Assembly (NCBI RefSeq): GCF_000151665.1
Contig: NW_013171820.1
Span: forward strand, 218,444 to 282,443
Direction: 5' to 3'
Length of the DNA stretch: 64,000 bases
Source of the DNA: Blastocystis hominis
Taxonomy: Eukaryota; Sar; Bigyra; Opalinata; Blastocystidae
Shown here: positions 51,874-62,640 of the stretch, one piece after another
Numbering within the stretch: the first letter of the stretch is position 1
Layout of the letters: every line of letters starts with the position of its first letter
The notes under the pieces: generated by a model
Database searches by the model: none
What the model was told of the DNA's origin: nothing
The model's input: the letters and a program-made list of their open reading frames with translations, nothing else
Program-made: the position numbers and the translations under genes

Positions 51874-52002
51874 TGATGATTGTTTGTGGAACACATTCTT
51901 GCGTTATTATTAACCGTGAAAGGATTGAATAGGATAGGCATTGGAATTCGTTTTGCAGAATGTTCAATGCAAACAAACACAGTTAACTGAGTAACAAACT
52001 AA

Positions 52003-52856
52003 TTACTTTGTGACAGTCTCAATGAGTTTTTTGTTATAAGCATGAAGTAAACTAGCACGTTTTTCAGCGCGATGCTTCTGAGCATAAATAAAAATCGCAA
52101 TGAAAAGGATAATAACAATCACGGAACAAGTGACTACCATGATCACAACTACGCATCAACGAAAGCAAACAAAAATCATACAAGTGGACCAAATTCCATT
52201 GACTTCATAATTCCAAACGCATTCATATCTTTCAGGATAATAGCCCTCGTACACAGGGAAATGATCACCTATTACATCATCCTTATTCAAATCAATAAGT
52301 ACTCGTAACAGTGATATTTCGATACTCGACTTTACCCACATTCGCTCGCTCTTCCGCAAAGATATCAACACCATCAATAACACAGCTCAATTTCCTATCG
52401 GTTAGCACTAATCAACGATTCTACGCAATGTTCACATATTTCTTTGCTATATTTCTGTGACAATTGTTGACCATATGCTGAACGACATAATCGCTCATAT
52501 CGAATCCTTTGACCCAAACAGATGAGGTCGTGGAAACGCAGCTCCAATCTCCCTTCACTGCTGTTTTCTGGCATTTGAGATCATTGCTAAAGATAAATGG
52601 CCTGTAGCAACGTTACTGATGCAAAAACGAATATCGGATCGAGTCACACTGGTTGCCATTGAACATAGAATAGACAACATCTTCATAGTTCGGCTTTCCT
52701 AGCCAGTTGATATTGAACTGCATAGAATTTTGCTCTAATGGTAATAGTTATCATGCCATTCCTACTTGATCCGTAGCATACTCCACCCAAACTTACGCAA
52801 GTAGCACTTATACACTGAAAAACAGTTAATAGAAGCACAACAAAAACCAGTGGCAT
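52003..52856 (-). CDS. Secreted/surface type I membrane protein
   Basis: Signal peptide MPLVFVVLLLTVFQCISATC at 52856. Exon pieces in the expected order encode MQFNINWLGKPNYEDVVYSM, FNGNQCDSIRYSFL, FSNDLKCQKTAVKGDWSCVS, WVKGFDMSDYVVQHMVNNC, KLSCVIDGVDIFAEERANVG and VEYRNITVTST. A transmembrane helix (VTCSVIVIILFIAIFIYA) and a short basic tail ending ETVTK follow. Only some junctions (about 30 nt) resolve. Cys-containing ectodomain, single span and tail match the 46688-47665 gene in plan. TGTTTGTT at 51972-51979 (minus). Confidence 0.55.
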
Positions 52857-53382
52857 GGCAAAAAACCTCTCTTTGATAATACTCCAAGTCAACGTAGTGT
52901 GCAACGTGGCACGATTTGATTGGTGGATGGTTTTAGGGAAGATCATTCTGCAACACAATAATAATTTGGATAAAGATAGGCTAATCATAATAATACTGAA
53001 CTAGAGAAGGTAGTAGAGAGGGGTAAAGTTGAATTTTGGAACGTTTCTTCATTCTACAAGTTATGTTGCACATTACCTGTGTATAAAAACAAGCCTATAG
53101 CAGCTAGTTGTTATTAATATTAATGCAATAGACTGAGGCGTGTTTGGATCAATGAGAACAATAATACTCATGATTGAATGAAATCAATGAATAGAATTAA
53201 ATTGCACTATCGATATATGACTTGGAATTCGCATGATAGAATACAATGGCAGTTAATCAATCAAGATCAAAACACCATATTTGTTTTTGTACATTCTCGA
53301 AATAGGTATCACCAACTACTATTGTGTCGATCTGTTTTTTCGTATATCAACAAGAAATCGTAGTTTTTTGTTGCACGTGTGA
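52857..53382. other. Intergenic region, 525 nt
   Basis: No credible gene seen. AT-rich, with scattered short frames only. Must include the promoters of the two divergent flanking genes; no defined element could be recognised. Confidence 0.4.
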
Positions 53383-54125
53383 ATGGGTAACTTATTCATA
53401 TTTTTCATTATGAGTTCTGATTTCGCCACGGCTGATTTATTTATTACCAGAAAGAAACATGATAGTTGCTATGAGGCAGCAGTTCTGTGTGACGAATACA
53501 ACCAGATACTGTATGATATGTTGTGTTGCGTCAGTCGCAGATTCAAACTATTCAACGTTTATTCAAAGGAATACAATAATTCCAGATACCACAGTGTCGA
53601 TGACCACCTCCAACTGTTGGTAGACTATGAAATCATGCCTGAGTTCATATCCAAAGATGCGGCAGTCCAAAACTTTATGAAAATCGTCACCCAGAGAAAT
53701 GACGCCAGTAATCTGATAGCTGCCAATTATATGAAGTGATTGTGCAAACATGGATGTTGAGGTATAGTTATGAAATGTTTGTCGAGAGTATTGGACGGAT
53801 CGCTATGATCGTATTCGAAAACCCTTCCTTAAAGAAACAAAATAGCACGATATCAGAAAAGATTAATGCGTTTATCACTATTTGGCACCTAGGAGACCAA
53901 AGTTTATTGGTGTTACACAAAGAAGAGAGGTCAATGGCTGAGTGTAATGCTGATGGATCATTGTGCTGTTGTTTGTTTACTACCATATTGGTTTATATAG
54001 ATTCGGAGTGTTTTATTTTTATATGGTTCCACTCTTCCTCTCTTTCAAGCTTCCTTTTTGCTTATTCCTGTGCTAGACTGACTATTGTCGCATATTCACT
54101 CTGCTTTACAACAACAACAACGTAG
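53383..54125 (+). CDS. Unidentified helical protein
   Basis: The first exon (start 53383 or the internal Met at 53410, MSSDFATADLFITRKKHDSC) continues DEYNQILYDMLCCVSRRFKL, VDDHLQLLVDYEIMPEFISK and DASNLIAANYM. A 32-nt intron (about 53738-53769) leads to YEMFVESIGRIAMIVFENPS and INAFITIWHLGD. The pattern L..DY.I.P.FIS...., then F.E...RIA...F is found in several EF-hand-like or cytoskeletal protein families, but I cannot name one. The stretch after about 53930 turns Cys/Phe/Ser-rich and is probably beyond the real end, so the 3' boundary is uncertain. Confidence 0.45.
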
Positions 54126-54183
54126 TTCTATGGCGATATACACGATCCGCCAACATCCATCAACATCCTCCAAAATCGTATTC

Positions 54184-54196
54184 AACAAACAACTCA
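54184..54196 (-). terminator. 3'-end element T-GAGT-TGTTTGTT of the GH125 gene
   Basis: The stop TGA (54196-54194, minus) starts four bases before TGTTTGTT (54191-54184). Cleavage after the T would convert TGA to TAA in the mRNA. Confidence 0.6.
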
Positions 54197-55790
54197 ATAA
54201 TGCAGAATCAGTTCAGGATGGCGATCCATCAAATCGATAAGCATATCTCCGAACAGACTATTCGCCCAAGCGAACCACGGTCTCGTGTATCCATTCACAT
54301 TATCCTGCGAGAAGCTCTCATGCATGTACCCATTCGTGGCACTTGCCTTCAACACGCGCAAACACTCCATAATTTCATTAGCATCCTTCATTTCACGCCC
54401 ATCCAACAACTTACATCCGAAGTGTATGCGCGCATGATAATCGACATCGGCCAGATGTACCCCGGTCCCACATGCGGTCCTCCAATTCCCTCTCCCGCAG
54501 CTCCCTTAAAGAAATACGGATTGAACGGACTCAGAATCAGCTCTCTCGTGCTGCGGTAGAGCGGATCGTTCTTGTCCAAATAGCCTGAAAATCACGCAAA
54601 CAACGCGACAAAACCCAAATAAGGAAGCGACAGCAGCGAAGGAATGTTCGCATCGTCCATGAAATACGCGCTTCCGAACCCGTCCACCTCGTACGCCAGC
54701 ACTTTTCCCTTGAATGGATGGTTCAGCACCGCTATGCGTTAAAAACTTGGTCCATTGCCACCGAAATTCTGCACTGCGTCGTCGATTTCCTGCGCCAATT
54801 TCATCGCTTCCGCCGCCAATACGGCGTCCCCCACGACGTCCCGCAAGATCTTCGCGCAGTGGCGAAGATTGACAAGGAACATGATGTTTCCGGGGATGAA
54901 GAACGGGAGCTTCGTGGCATCATCCGATGGACGGAATGCACTTCGAATCTATCCAACAAACAAAGAGAATAGACAAACAAGTCCCGTGTAACGGGACGGC
55001 CAGCCCTCTCCGTCCATGAGCGTTTCGGTCGGGCGATTGCACATGCGAGTGAACGAGTACTCGTAGGAAGTGTAGGGACCGCTCGCTATTTGGTTGTTTC
55101 TAGCTGTTTGGATCATCAGTTTCACGGCCTTCGCCCAACGAGCGTTGAACGGAGTCGCATCGCCAGTGGCATTGTAGTATTGGTGGGAGAGCGCCAGAAC
55201 GGCTGCGAGGGAGTCGATCTCGAACTTTCGCTCGAAGATGTAGGAGTTCATGGCGTTCTGTCTCGTTCCCTGCACGTTAAGGCTAGATTACAAGAAGACG
55301 AGAGCAGCGGGGCGCTTTGTGCTGTCGTCTGTGTGGGAATCCGGATGGCCTGTCTTGTCAAAGTTGAAAGCGTTGGCGTAAGGGTCAATCAAGACGGATT
55401 TCACTTGACGATTCAAAACGCCACGAATCAGTGCGCGCAGCTTCGGATCCTGACGGGCAAATCTCAAATAAGGAACGATCTAGCAAGATGGAAAACACGA
55501 CAAACCATTACCTGATTTGTGCTATCTCGGAGCCACATGGCAGTGATATCACCAGTAATAAGGAAGGTATCCTCATCTCCGCAGTCACTTTCCGTAAATG
55601 AATAGACAGTGGTATCCAAGGTATTGGGATAGCACGATTCAAAAAGGTCTGCGAGTTCCTTATCCTTGAAGTTTGGCTTTATTTCCGAGATGAACTTGTC
55701 CACCACACTCGAGACAAAGGTTCTCTCCTCCTTTGCAACTCTGCAGGATGCAATATGAATAAGGGCAATAAGTAATAGAAGAGCGTACAT
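54194..55790 (-). CDS. GH125 exo-alpha-mannosidase-like glycosidase, secreted
   Basis: Signal peptide MYALLLLIALIHIASC at 55790, then FVSSVVDKFISEIKPNFKD. Family motifs across about 30-nt introns: DTFLITGDITAMWLRDSTNQ, VPYLRFARQDPKL, LIDPYANAFNFDKTGHPDSH, NSYIFERKFEIDSLAAVLAL, the GEGWPSR region, GPHVGPGYIWPMSIIMRAYT, ESFSQDN and YTRPWFAWANSLFGDML. GH125 enzymes cleave non-reducing alpha-1,6-mannose; here the signal peptide points to the lysosome, cell surface or gut lumen. A few junctions between 54580 and 54980 are approximate. Reading ends with TGA directly before TGTTTGTT. Confidence 0.88.
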
Positions 55791-55865
55791 AGATACACAA
55801 TTGTGGGTTTTTTGAGGAATTGTGTTGTACCGCGGGGATTCACACTATAAAATAGGAGGAGTCGA

Positions 55866-58468
55866 ATGTCGCAGATCTCTCTCCGAGAGAGGACAATCGA
55901 TCGTTTAAAGCAGTTACGGAGCGATCTACGGAGCTTGAGCAGTGATAAGGTAAGACTCGATTCTGCGTTGTTATTGTAGACGGACGCGTACTCTTATCTC
56001 TATGAGGCTAAAATGGAGATCATCAAAGAAGTGCTGACGGATATCGTTCCTAACGACCTATTTTGTCTTTCTAGTCATGGTATTGACAGCTACATTATGG
56101 ATCTGCTATGTATGCCGTCGCTCTCAGCTTCGGTTCCATTTTCCTGTTTCCTTCTCGTTCTACCGAACAAAAAGACCTGTTCAATGCTGTTACCGCTGTT
56201 TCAAAAGTTTCTGGTTAAAAGAATAATCGCGTTACTTGAGGAAATCACTTCGGAGGTCGAATTGACAGGAACAGACGGTCTGATGCAGACGGAACACCAC
56301 CAAGATGTTGTGAATTCACTTGTTCATCTTCCTGACCTAATCTCCAACGTGCTCCATTCCAATTCCCCTCCCTTTTTCTCTCCACAAACATTCAACACAT
56401 GGCTTTCCGATTCCATTCTAAATGTTTACATCGGCTTCTCTGAAAGCCGCGATCCTCGCAACTACGCGAGACTAATCAACAAAAGCTGCATTCTGGGACT
56501 CACCGAATCGCTTGCCGACAGTTTCTTCCGTTTTCTCCAATTGCTGCGAAAGGAGCGAAACCCGATCACACCCATCGAAGAGTTAACACTTCTTAACACA
56601 CCTCGAAAACGATTGGAAATCGCATCGCGGTGGGTTTCGATGGTGCCGCCTATGCGATTTCGCGAGTTTGTGAAAACCGTTTTGGAGGCAGAATTCGAAA
56701 GAACACGCGTAGTTTGCTTCTGTCTTTCAATGAACCATAGCCGGATTGTTTGTTCGTTCTGATCATACCCCACTCACAACTTTCCACTCTTTCAGAAAGC
56801 TTAGTCAATGAAGAGTTCGAAATTCGATCCGTTCTTGCACTTTTGATTTCTCTTTACAAACGAAATTCTTCTCTTTTTAATCAACTTTTCGACTCCTTTT
56901 CTTCCACCTTCGCTTCTTCCACGTTTGTTCATCGCTTTTCCACACAACGACAAAAACGAATTGCGTCTCTTCTGTACTGCATTCTACGCTTTGTGTCTCT
57001 CGATCCCGACGCTTCGGTTGTGTCCACGTTGATGCAAGCGATCGGAAATCGATTAGGAGAAGTGGATGATTCTGTGAAATCCGCGGTTATCGGGATTGCA
57101 CAGCAGATCGCGTTGATTGTGGCTCCGGAAGGGCATTATGATTGGCCAGAAACGAATCTTGGAGAGTTGGATGCGATGCTCGACGAACTTCGAAAAGAAC
57201 AGGAAGAAAATTCGAAAGAAGAATCGAGCGAAGTCGAAGAAACGGATGGAAAAGGGGAACAAAAGGTGGAACAGCAATCGGAACAGCAATTGGAACAAAA
57301 ATCGGAACAGCAATCGGATAAAGAACCAATAGAATCAACCCAAAACAATGCATCGAATCACACAAAGAACACACTAGAGAACGATCGTTACATCGATCCT
57401 GAAGAGCAAATCGACATTTTCACTGAAGATATGTTTTATCCCACCCCTGAAGACGATGAAAATGCCTTCGAGAATGACGACGAAGATTCGTTTGTCCCTT
57501 ACGATTTGACAGAAGTCCAGGATCACTCCACAAAATCCTACTTCTTCATCGACGAGGCGCTCTCCGATCTTTCGAGCGACAACCACGCGACCGAACTCCA
57601 CGCTTGGAAAGAATTCCACCGCCTCTGCTGCGACCCGAAGCAAAAACTAAGCGAAGAAGAAACCGCCAAAATCATGCGAATGGTGATCGAAATGAATGGA
57701 ATGGTGGGCGATTCGAGCTTTTGGGACGAGTGGAGAGAGTCTTTCCAATCCTTGATTTATCGAAACTGCAGAGTGTCCATGGAGGAGTTGTACCGCTTTA
57801 TTCGAAAGAATGGACGGTCGAATTTGAGCATTCAGAAATGTGTTGTGATTCTGCAAGGCGTTTATCAGGCGTGCTTGCAGCTATCGCAGGGATCCATGCA
57901 ATTCGAAGAGAAAATTCCTTCGTTCGAAGAGGAAATGAACGTGCAGATTTCAAAAGAAGATGGGTTCGATGATATTCGCGTCGCCAACACCAAGTATCGG
58001 CCATCTTTCTTTCGAAAGAAGCTGCAGGAACAAAAGAAAGAAGAGCAAAAATCACGTCAAATCGACTCCACAAAGCAGTCCAATCAATTCACAGAGAATA
58101 GCCAGTTCGTGATTCGAACGCTTGTTTCATGGGTAATTCGCTTTCCCCCGCGTGATGAAAGCACTGTGTCGTATCATTTCATAACGCTTTCCTTGGTGTT
58201 TTCTCTCCCCGTTCTTGCTGCTGTGTTTGACGAGGAATCGACGGATCTTCGCACGCTGGTGCTGCGATATCGCTATCATTCGTCGATTGTGGTTCGTCGA
58301 AGCGTTCTCCAGTTTTTCTTTTCCATCTCGAAGTATTTCATTGAGTCGAACTCTCTTCTGATCTTGGATCGGAATTCGGTGGTTGAATGGCTGTCGTCTG
58401 TTCTCTTAAACGATCCAGATGACATGTGTCGTTCCGTAGCGCGATTGATTCTAAGCGAATTACAATGA
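55866..58468 (+). CDS. TELO2: TELO2/Tel2 (TTT complex)
   Basis: With TTI1 and TTI2, Tel2 helps fold PIKK kinases (TOR, ATM, ATR). Exon 1 (55866-55949, MSQISLRERTIDRLKQLRSD) and a 30-nt intron lead to a long helical N-domain with NSLVHLPDLISNVLHSNSPP (the LPD..AN motif). A second intron near 56720-56800 has uncertain ends. The rest holds a Glu/Gln-rich linker, DDEDSFVPYDLTEV (the ..FVPYDM.. motif), NTKYRPSFFRKKLQEQKKEE and a C-terminal HEAT-like end (RYRYHSSIVVRRSVLQFF, DMCRSVARLILSELQ). About 830-840 residues, the family length. Confidence 0.87.
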
Positions 58469-58521
58469 GAATGGATTGTTTGAAACAAACACTCTCAAAC
58501 ACACACTCAAAGATTCAAATC

Positions 58522-61500
58522 TCAGTATTCCTCCGCATTCTCTGTGAGAATTTCTTCGATTGGAATGTTCACTTCTCTGCACATCGCTTCCAGCTCTCTG
58601 TACAACGCTTCATACTCTTCAATCTCCTTATTCACATCCTCCGAGAGTCGGTTTTTCTCTTCAACGTAGTCACGCAATCGGGTTTCGATTTGCTCGCTAT
58701 ACGTCGCAATCTGCTGATTGAGCTTCATGATATCCTTCTCAATCACTTCGCCCGCTTCTCTCTTCATTGCTTCGATCTTCTGTGCCTTCAAAATCGCTCT
58801 ATTTCATTCATTCCTTCATTCTATTCTTACTTTTGACACACTCGAATGTCCTTCTCGATATCACCCGAGTGTTTTTCTTTCACGACATCGTGAATTCGCT
58901 TCTCCAACGACTTCTTCTTCGCTCCTTTTCGCCATCCCAAATTCATCGACGCCAGCATCGTCAGCAGCGCCTCCGCCTTGCAACTGACCTGCTCCATCAT
59001 CTCTTCTGGCTCGGGAATAATCGGATTGTTTCCCACCATCGGCAGCATGTTATCAAACAAAACGCGCAGTCGCTGACCGTCTTCGCCCACCACGAACTCG
59101 TCGTCGTTATCAAAAAACTCCGCTATATCAACTGCCTTCACTGGAGGTCTCGCTGCCTCTTTAGGAGATGATTCTTTAGGAGATGATTCTTTAGGAGAAG
59201 GTTCTTTAGAAGGTTCTTTAGAAGGTTCTTTAGAAGGTTCTTTAGAAGGTTCTTTAGAAGGTTCTGGTTTCTCTATTTCGGGAAGTTGGACTCCAATTCG
59301 CTCGGCGACTTGAAGCGTGTCCTCTGGATTTTTCATTTCGATAATCGAATTGCGGCGGAAGAACGAAAACAGCGAGCGACGCTTTGGATTCTTCGCGTCT
59401 TTGGCTTTTTCTGAAGGAGACGCCAAGGCGTTTGAATCGGACGATTGCGAAGGCTGCTGCTTTTCGCTGTCTCCGTCGAGTTGATCCACTGCTACGATCG
59501 TATCGTCGAGATCCGAAGGAACAATTTCACTCACCACATCGTCCTCCACAGACGACAAATTCGATCCGCGTTCGGAAGTTGGGCGTTTTCCAGTCCCTCC
59601 GAATGGATTATCGAGTTCATCGAAGGACGTCTTAAACGGATTGTCTTGACTCGATTCTGGAATCATTACGGGTTTGTTTGAGGATTGTTCTGATGGGTTT
59701 TGCTGCTTTGATTCATTCATAAAGTTCTTGTGAGTGAGTGTATTCAAGGAAGAGAAAAGATCATTCATGTTTGTGGGTGCTAAGCCTTTGAACAAGTCTT
59801 CGATTGGCTGCTCTGATTTGAGAACAGAACGCGATGAGTTGCAATTCGAAGAATAAAGAGAGGACTGGGAGGAAGAAGGAGATTGCGAAGACACGAAAGC
59901 AAATGGGTTGAGTTTATCTTTCTGGGCTCGCAAAGAAGCCAGTGATTCTTGCTGGGACATCGCTCGCCGTGGCTGTTTGTGAATTTGATTCATTCGTTTG
60001 GACGCATTGCTGTTCGAAAACAAGGAATCGACAGCTTCTTGGCGTGATAGCGATGCTCGAAGCTGGTCTTCTTGCGTGTTTATGGAGGACGATCGACTGA
60101 GAGAAGCGTCCTCGAATCGGGGCTGCGGAGTGAATTGCAAAAACGAACGGGAGGGTTGGACTGGCTCTGAATGGGAAACACTCTGCGGCTGACTGGAAGT
60201 TGAACTGCCCGGGAAGGAATTCATAAAAGGACGTGAATTACTGCCAATTGATTGCTGGCTTGAAGATAGGGATGCTGACTGAGTGAATGATCGACTGGAC
60301 ATTGCGTTTCGGTTTCTTCCCTCTTGTAATTGCGATACAGAAACAGAAATATCGTTTTCGCGACCCTTCTCTTCTTCTTTCTTAGTCTCAGCAAATGGAT
60401 CATTCAGTTCATTTTCATTTTGTTTGTTCTCAGCAAACGGATCGTTCAATTCATTTTCTTCCTTTTTAGTCTCAGCAAATGGATCATTCAGTTCATTTTC
60501 TTCCTTTTTAGTCTCAGCAAATGGGTCATTCAACTCATCATCTTTCTTTTCTTCTTTCTCAGCAAATGGATCATTCAATTCATTTTCATTTTGTTTGTTC
60601 TCAGCAAATGGATCATTCAACGCATCATCTTTCTTTTCTTCCTTTTTAGTTTCAGCAAATGGATCATTCAATTCTGTTAGTTCATCATCTTTCTTTTCTT
60701 TCTCAGCAAATGGATCGTTTAGTTCATTCTCATTACTGTTATTGGTCTCAACATTATCCACCTTCCCTAAAAGATGGCTCGAAGATGTTTGCGGCTCTGG
60801 AGTCATTGAAGCAAATAAAATGTTCAATTCATCATCTTTCTTTTCTTCTTTCTCAGCAAATGGGTCATTCAGCTCACTAAGCTCATTCACTTTCTCTTTA
60901 TTTTCAGCAAATGGATCATTCAATTCATTTTCTTCCTTTTTAGTTTCAGCAAATGGGTCATTCAGTTCATTTTCTTCTTTCTTAATCTCAACAAATGGAT
61001 CATTCAATTCATCCTCTTTCTTTTCTTCCTTTTTAGTTTCAGCAAATGGATCATTCAACTCACCCTCTTTAGTTTCAGCAAATGGATCATTCAACTCACC
61101 CTCTTTATTTTCAGCAAACGGATCGTTCAATTCATTTTCATTTTGTTTGTTCTCAGCAAACGGATCATTCAATTCACCCTCTTTCTTTTCAGCAAATGGA
61201 TCATTCAATTCATTTTCATTTTGTTCGGCAAATGGATCGTTCAATTCACCCTCTTTCTTTTCAGCAAATGGATCATTCAATTCATTTTCATTTTGTTCGG
61301 CAAATGGATCGTTCAATTCACCCTCTTTCTTTTCAGCAAATGGATCATTCAGCTCGTTTTCTTCCTTCTTAGTCTCAAAATTATCCACCTTCCCTAAAAG
61401 ATGGCTCGAAGATGTTTGCGGTTTCGGAGTCATCGAAGCAAATAGATCCTCCGCAGGTGAGGATGTTTGCGGCTCCGGAGTCATTGAAGCAAATAAATCC

Positions 61501-61808
61501 TCTGCAGGTGAGGATGTTTGCGGCTCTGGAGTCATTGAAGCAAACATGTCTTGAACAACTGAGGGGGATTGCGGTTTTTCCTTTTCAGCAGTAGGCGATA
61601 GAGGTCTCGGAGACTGCGACAACGATGGACTTATATAGATACAAACGAGTAAATACTTACACTGTTGGACGTAGAGGATCTTGAATGAAGGGAGCAAATG
61701 GATTATCTGAACGATTTGCTCGATTCTTCTTGCCTTGCTTACGCTTTCCCTTACCACGATTTTCTTAATATTAGTATCACAATGCAGATGGAACTTACGA
61801 CGATTCAT
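58522..61808 (-). CDS. Endocytic-adaptor-like protein with 21 LNDPF repeats
   Basis: Start MNRQNRGKGKRKQGKKNRAN at 61808, with introns of 35, 31 and 32 nt; the last joins KDIRVCQK to AILKAQKIEAMKREAG. About 1060 residues. The N-terminal part has an NPF (SDNPFAPF) and three SMTPEPQTSS repeats. Roughly residues 130-470 contain 21 copies of LNDPF in acidic spacers (AETKKEENE and variants). DPF binds the AP2 alpha-appendage and NPF binds EH domains; three more NPFs follow (LNPFAF, DNPFKT, DNPFGG). A KEPS repeat and a C-terminal helical coil (NQQIATYSEQIETRLRDYVE) end the protein. Probably a disordered clathrin-adaptor hub; function inferred from motifs only. Confidence 0.75.
60370..61370 (-). repeat. 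LNDPF coding repeat array
   Basis: Twenty-one in-frame copies of a 27-60 nt unit encoding ELNDPFAE with short Lys/Glu spacers. Some adjacent copies are identical in DNA. One block between copies 13 and 14 holds a duplicate of the upstream SMTPEPQTSS-HLLGKVDN module, so a larger segment was also duplicated. Confidence 0.9.
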
Positions 61809-62122
61809 AGTAATAATAAGCTATTGCTACCTGTCTATTTTTTTGAAATTGTAGATCACTTATTCGGATTGAAACGAAAACTAAATCAAGGAAATAATAG
61901 GCTGCTATCACTATTATTACCTTCTTTTCTTTTTAGATAGTCCACGTTACAAATCGATGGACTAGAATAAGTAAACTCTATTCTAGTGGTGGGGTGGGAG
62001 TTTCATCGGATCAGTAATCGAAAACCAGGCTTGTATGAAGCTATTTTTGTGCTACAGACCATATAAACTATAATGCATAAACAATAGCTTGAAAAAACAA
62101 ACATATGGAAAATTTGCAAGAC
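61809..62122. other. Intergenic region
   Basis: About 310 nt with no gene seen. It contains the promoter side of the DPF-repeat gene and, at 62096-62103 on the minus strand, the TGTTTGTT element of SPT4. Confidence 0.4.
62096..62103 (-). terminator. 3'-end motif TGTTTGTT of SPT4
   Basis: Exact motif on the minus strand, 19 nt beyond the SPT4 stop codon. Confidence 0.55.
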
Positions 62123-62572
62123 TTAGTCAGAGTTATCCGGAACTACAATATGCCGGCTCTCCAATTCTTCCCGAACATCGGCTGGTAGCTTTCCTGTCAC
62201 CTTTATAGCATACATCCCGCGAACCACCGTCTCTATTAAGGAAGACATACACAATACTGCTCACTTTTTTGTAGCCAGTTTGCTACCCAGCTATGTTTCT
62301 TATCTAAAATACTGACCATTCTATTCATCACCACAGCACCGATAGCACTTATTACCCGTCAAAATAGGAAGACGTTAGACTATTTACAAGTTCCTCACTC
62401 CCTGCCATGTGGAGCACATCTTCACAATTGTCACATCCGTACTGCAGAAACTATTCAATTAGCAACGAGACTTCGAAAGTTTTACATCATTCCGATTCTT
62501 TATCAACTTGCAAAGCTTACAAGCTCTTAAAGAATTTAAATTTCTCGGAAATGGCAAATTTTCGATTGACAT
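62123..62572 (-). CDS. SUPT4H1: Transcription elongation factor SPT4
   Basis: SPT4 binds the NGN domain of SPT5 (DSIF) and aids Pol II elongation. Start MSIENLPFPRNLNSLRACKL at 62572. The zinc finger C..C/C..C is complete: ACKLCKLI..., a 35-nt intron, then YGCDNCEDVLHM. LTSSYFDG and, after a 34-nt intron, HSWVANWLQ, then VRGMYAIKVTGKLPADVREE follow the family order and end HIVVPDNSD-stop. About 115 residues, the family length. Four small exons make it invisible without splicing. It starts only 68 nt after the stop of the PIP-kinase gene. Confidence 0.93.
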
Positions 62573-62640
62573 AGGATAATTATGTGAACAAACAACTCAC
62601 GTCTATTTTAGTGTTTTAACTGGAAATACTGGTCTGGCAT

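Noticed and set aside
57053..57643. Minus-strand frames opposite TELO2
   Set aside because: Phe/Leu/Val-rich complement of the Glu/Gln-rich TELO2 linker.
60370..61370. Regularly spaced repeats resembling an array
   Set aside because: Not CRISPR: units are in frame, vary in length, lack unique spacers and encode a coherent protein.
60283..61554. 423-codon Ser/Phe/Asn-rich open frame on the + strand
   Set aside because: Antisense of the LNDPF repeats. The minus-strand frame has functional motifs and consistent introns at both ends.
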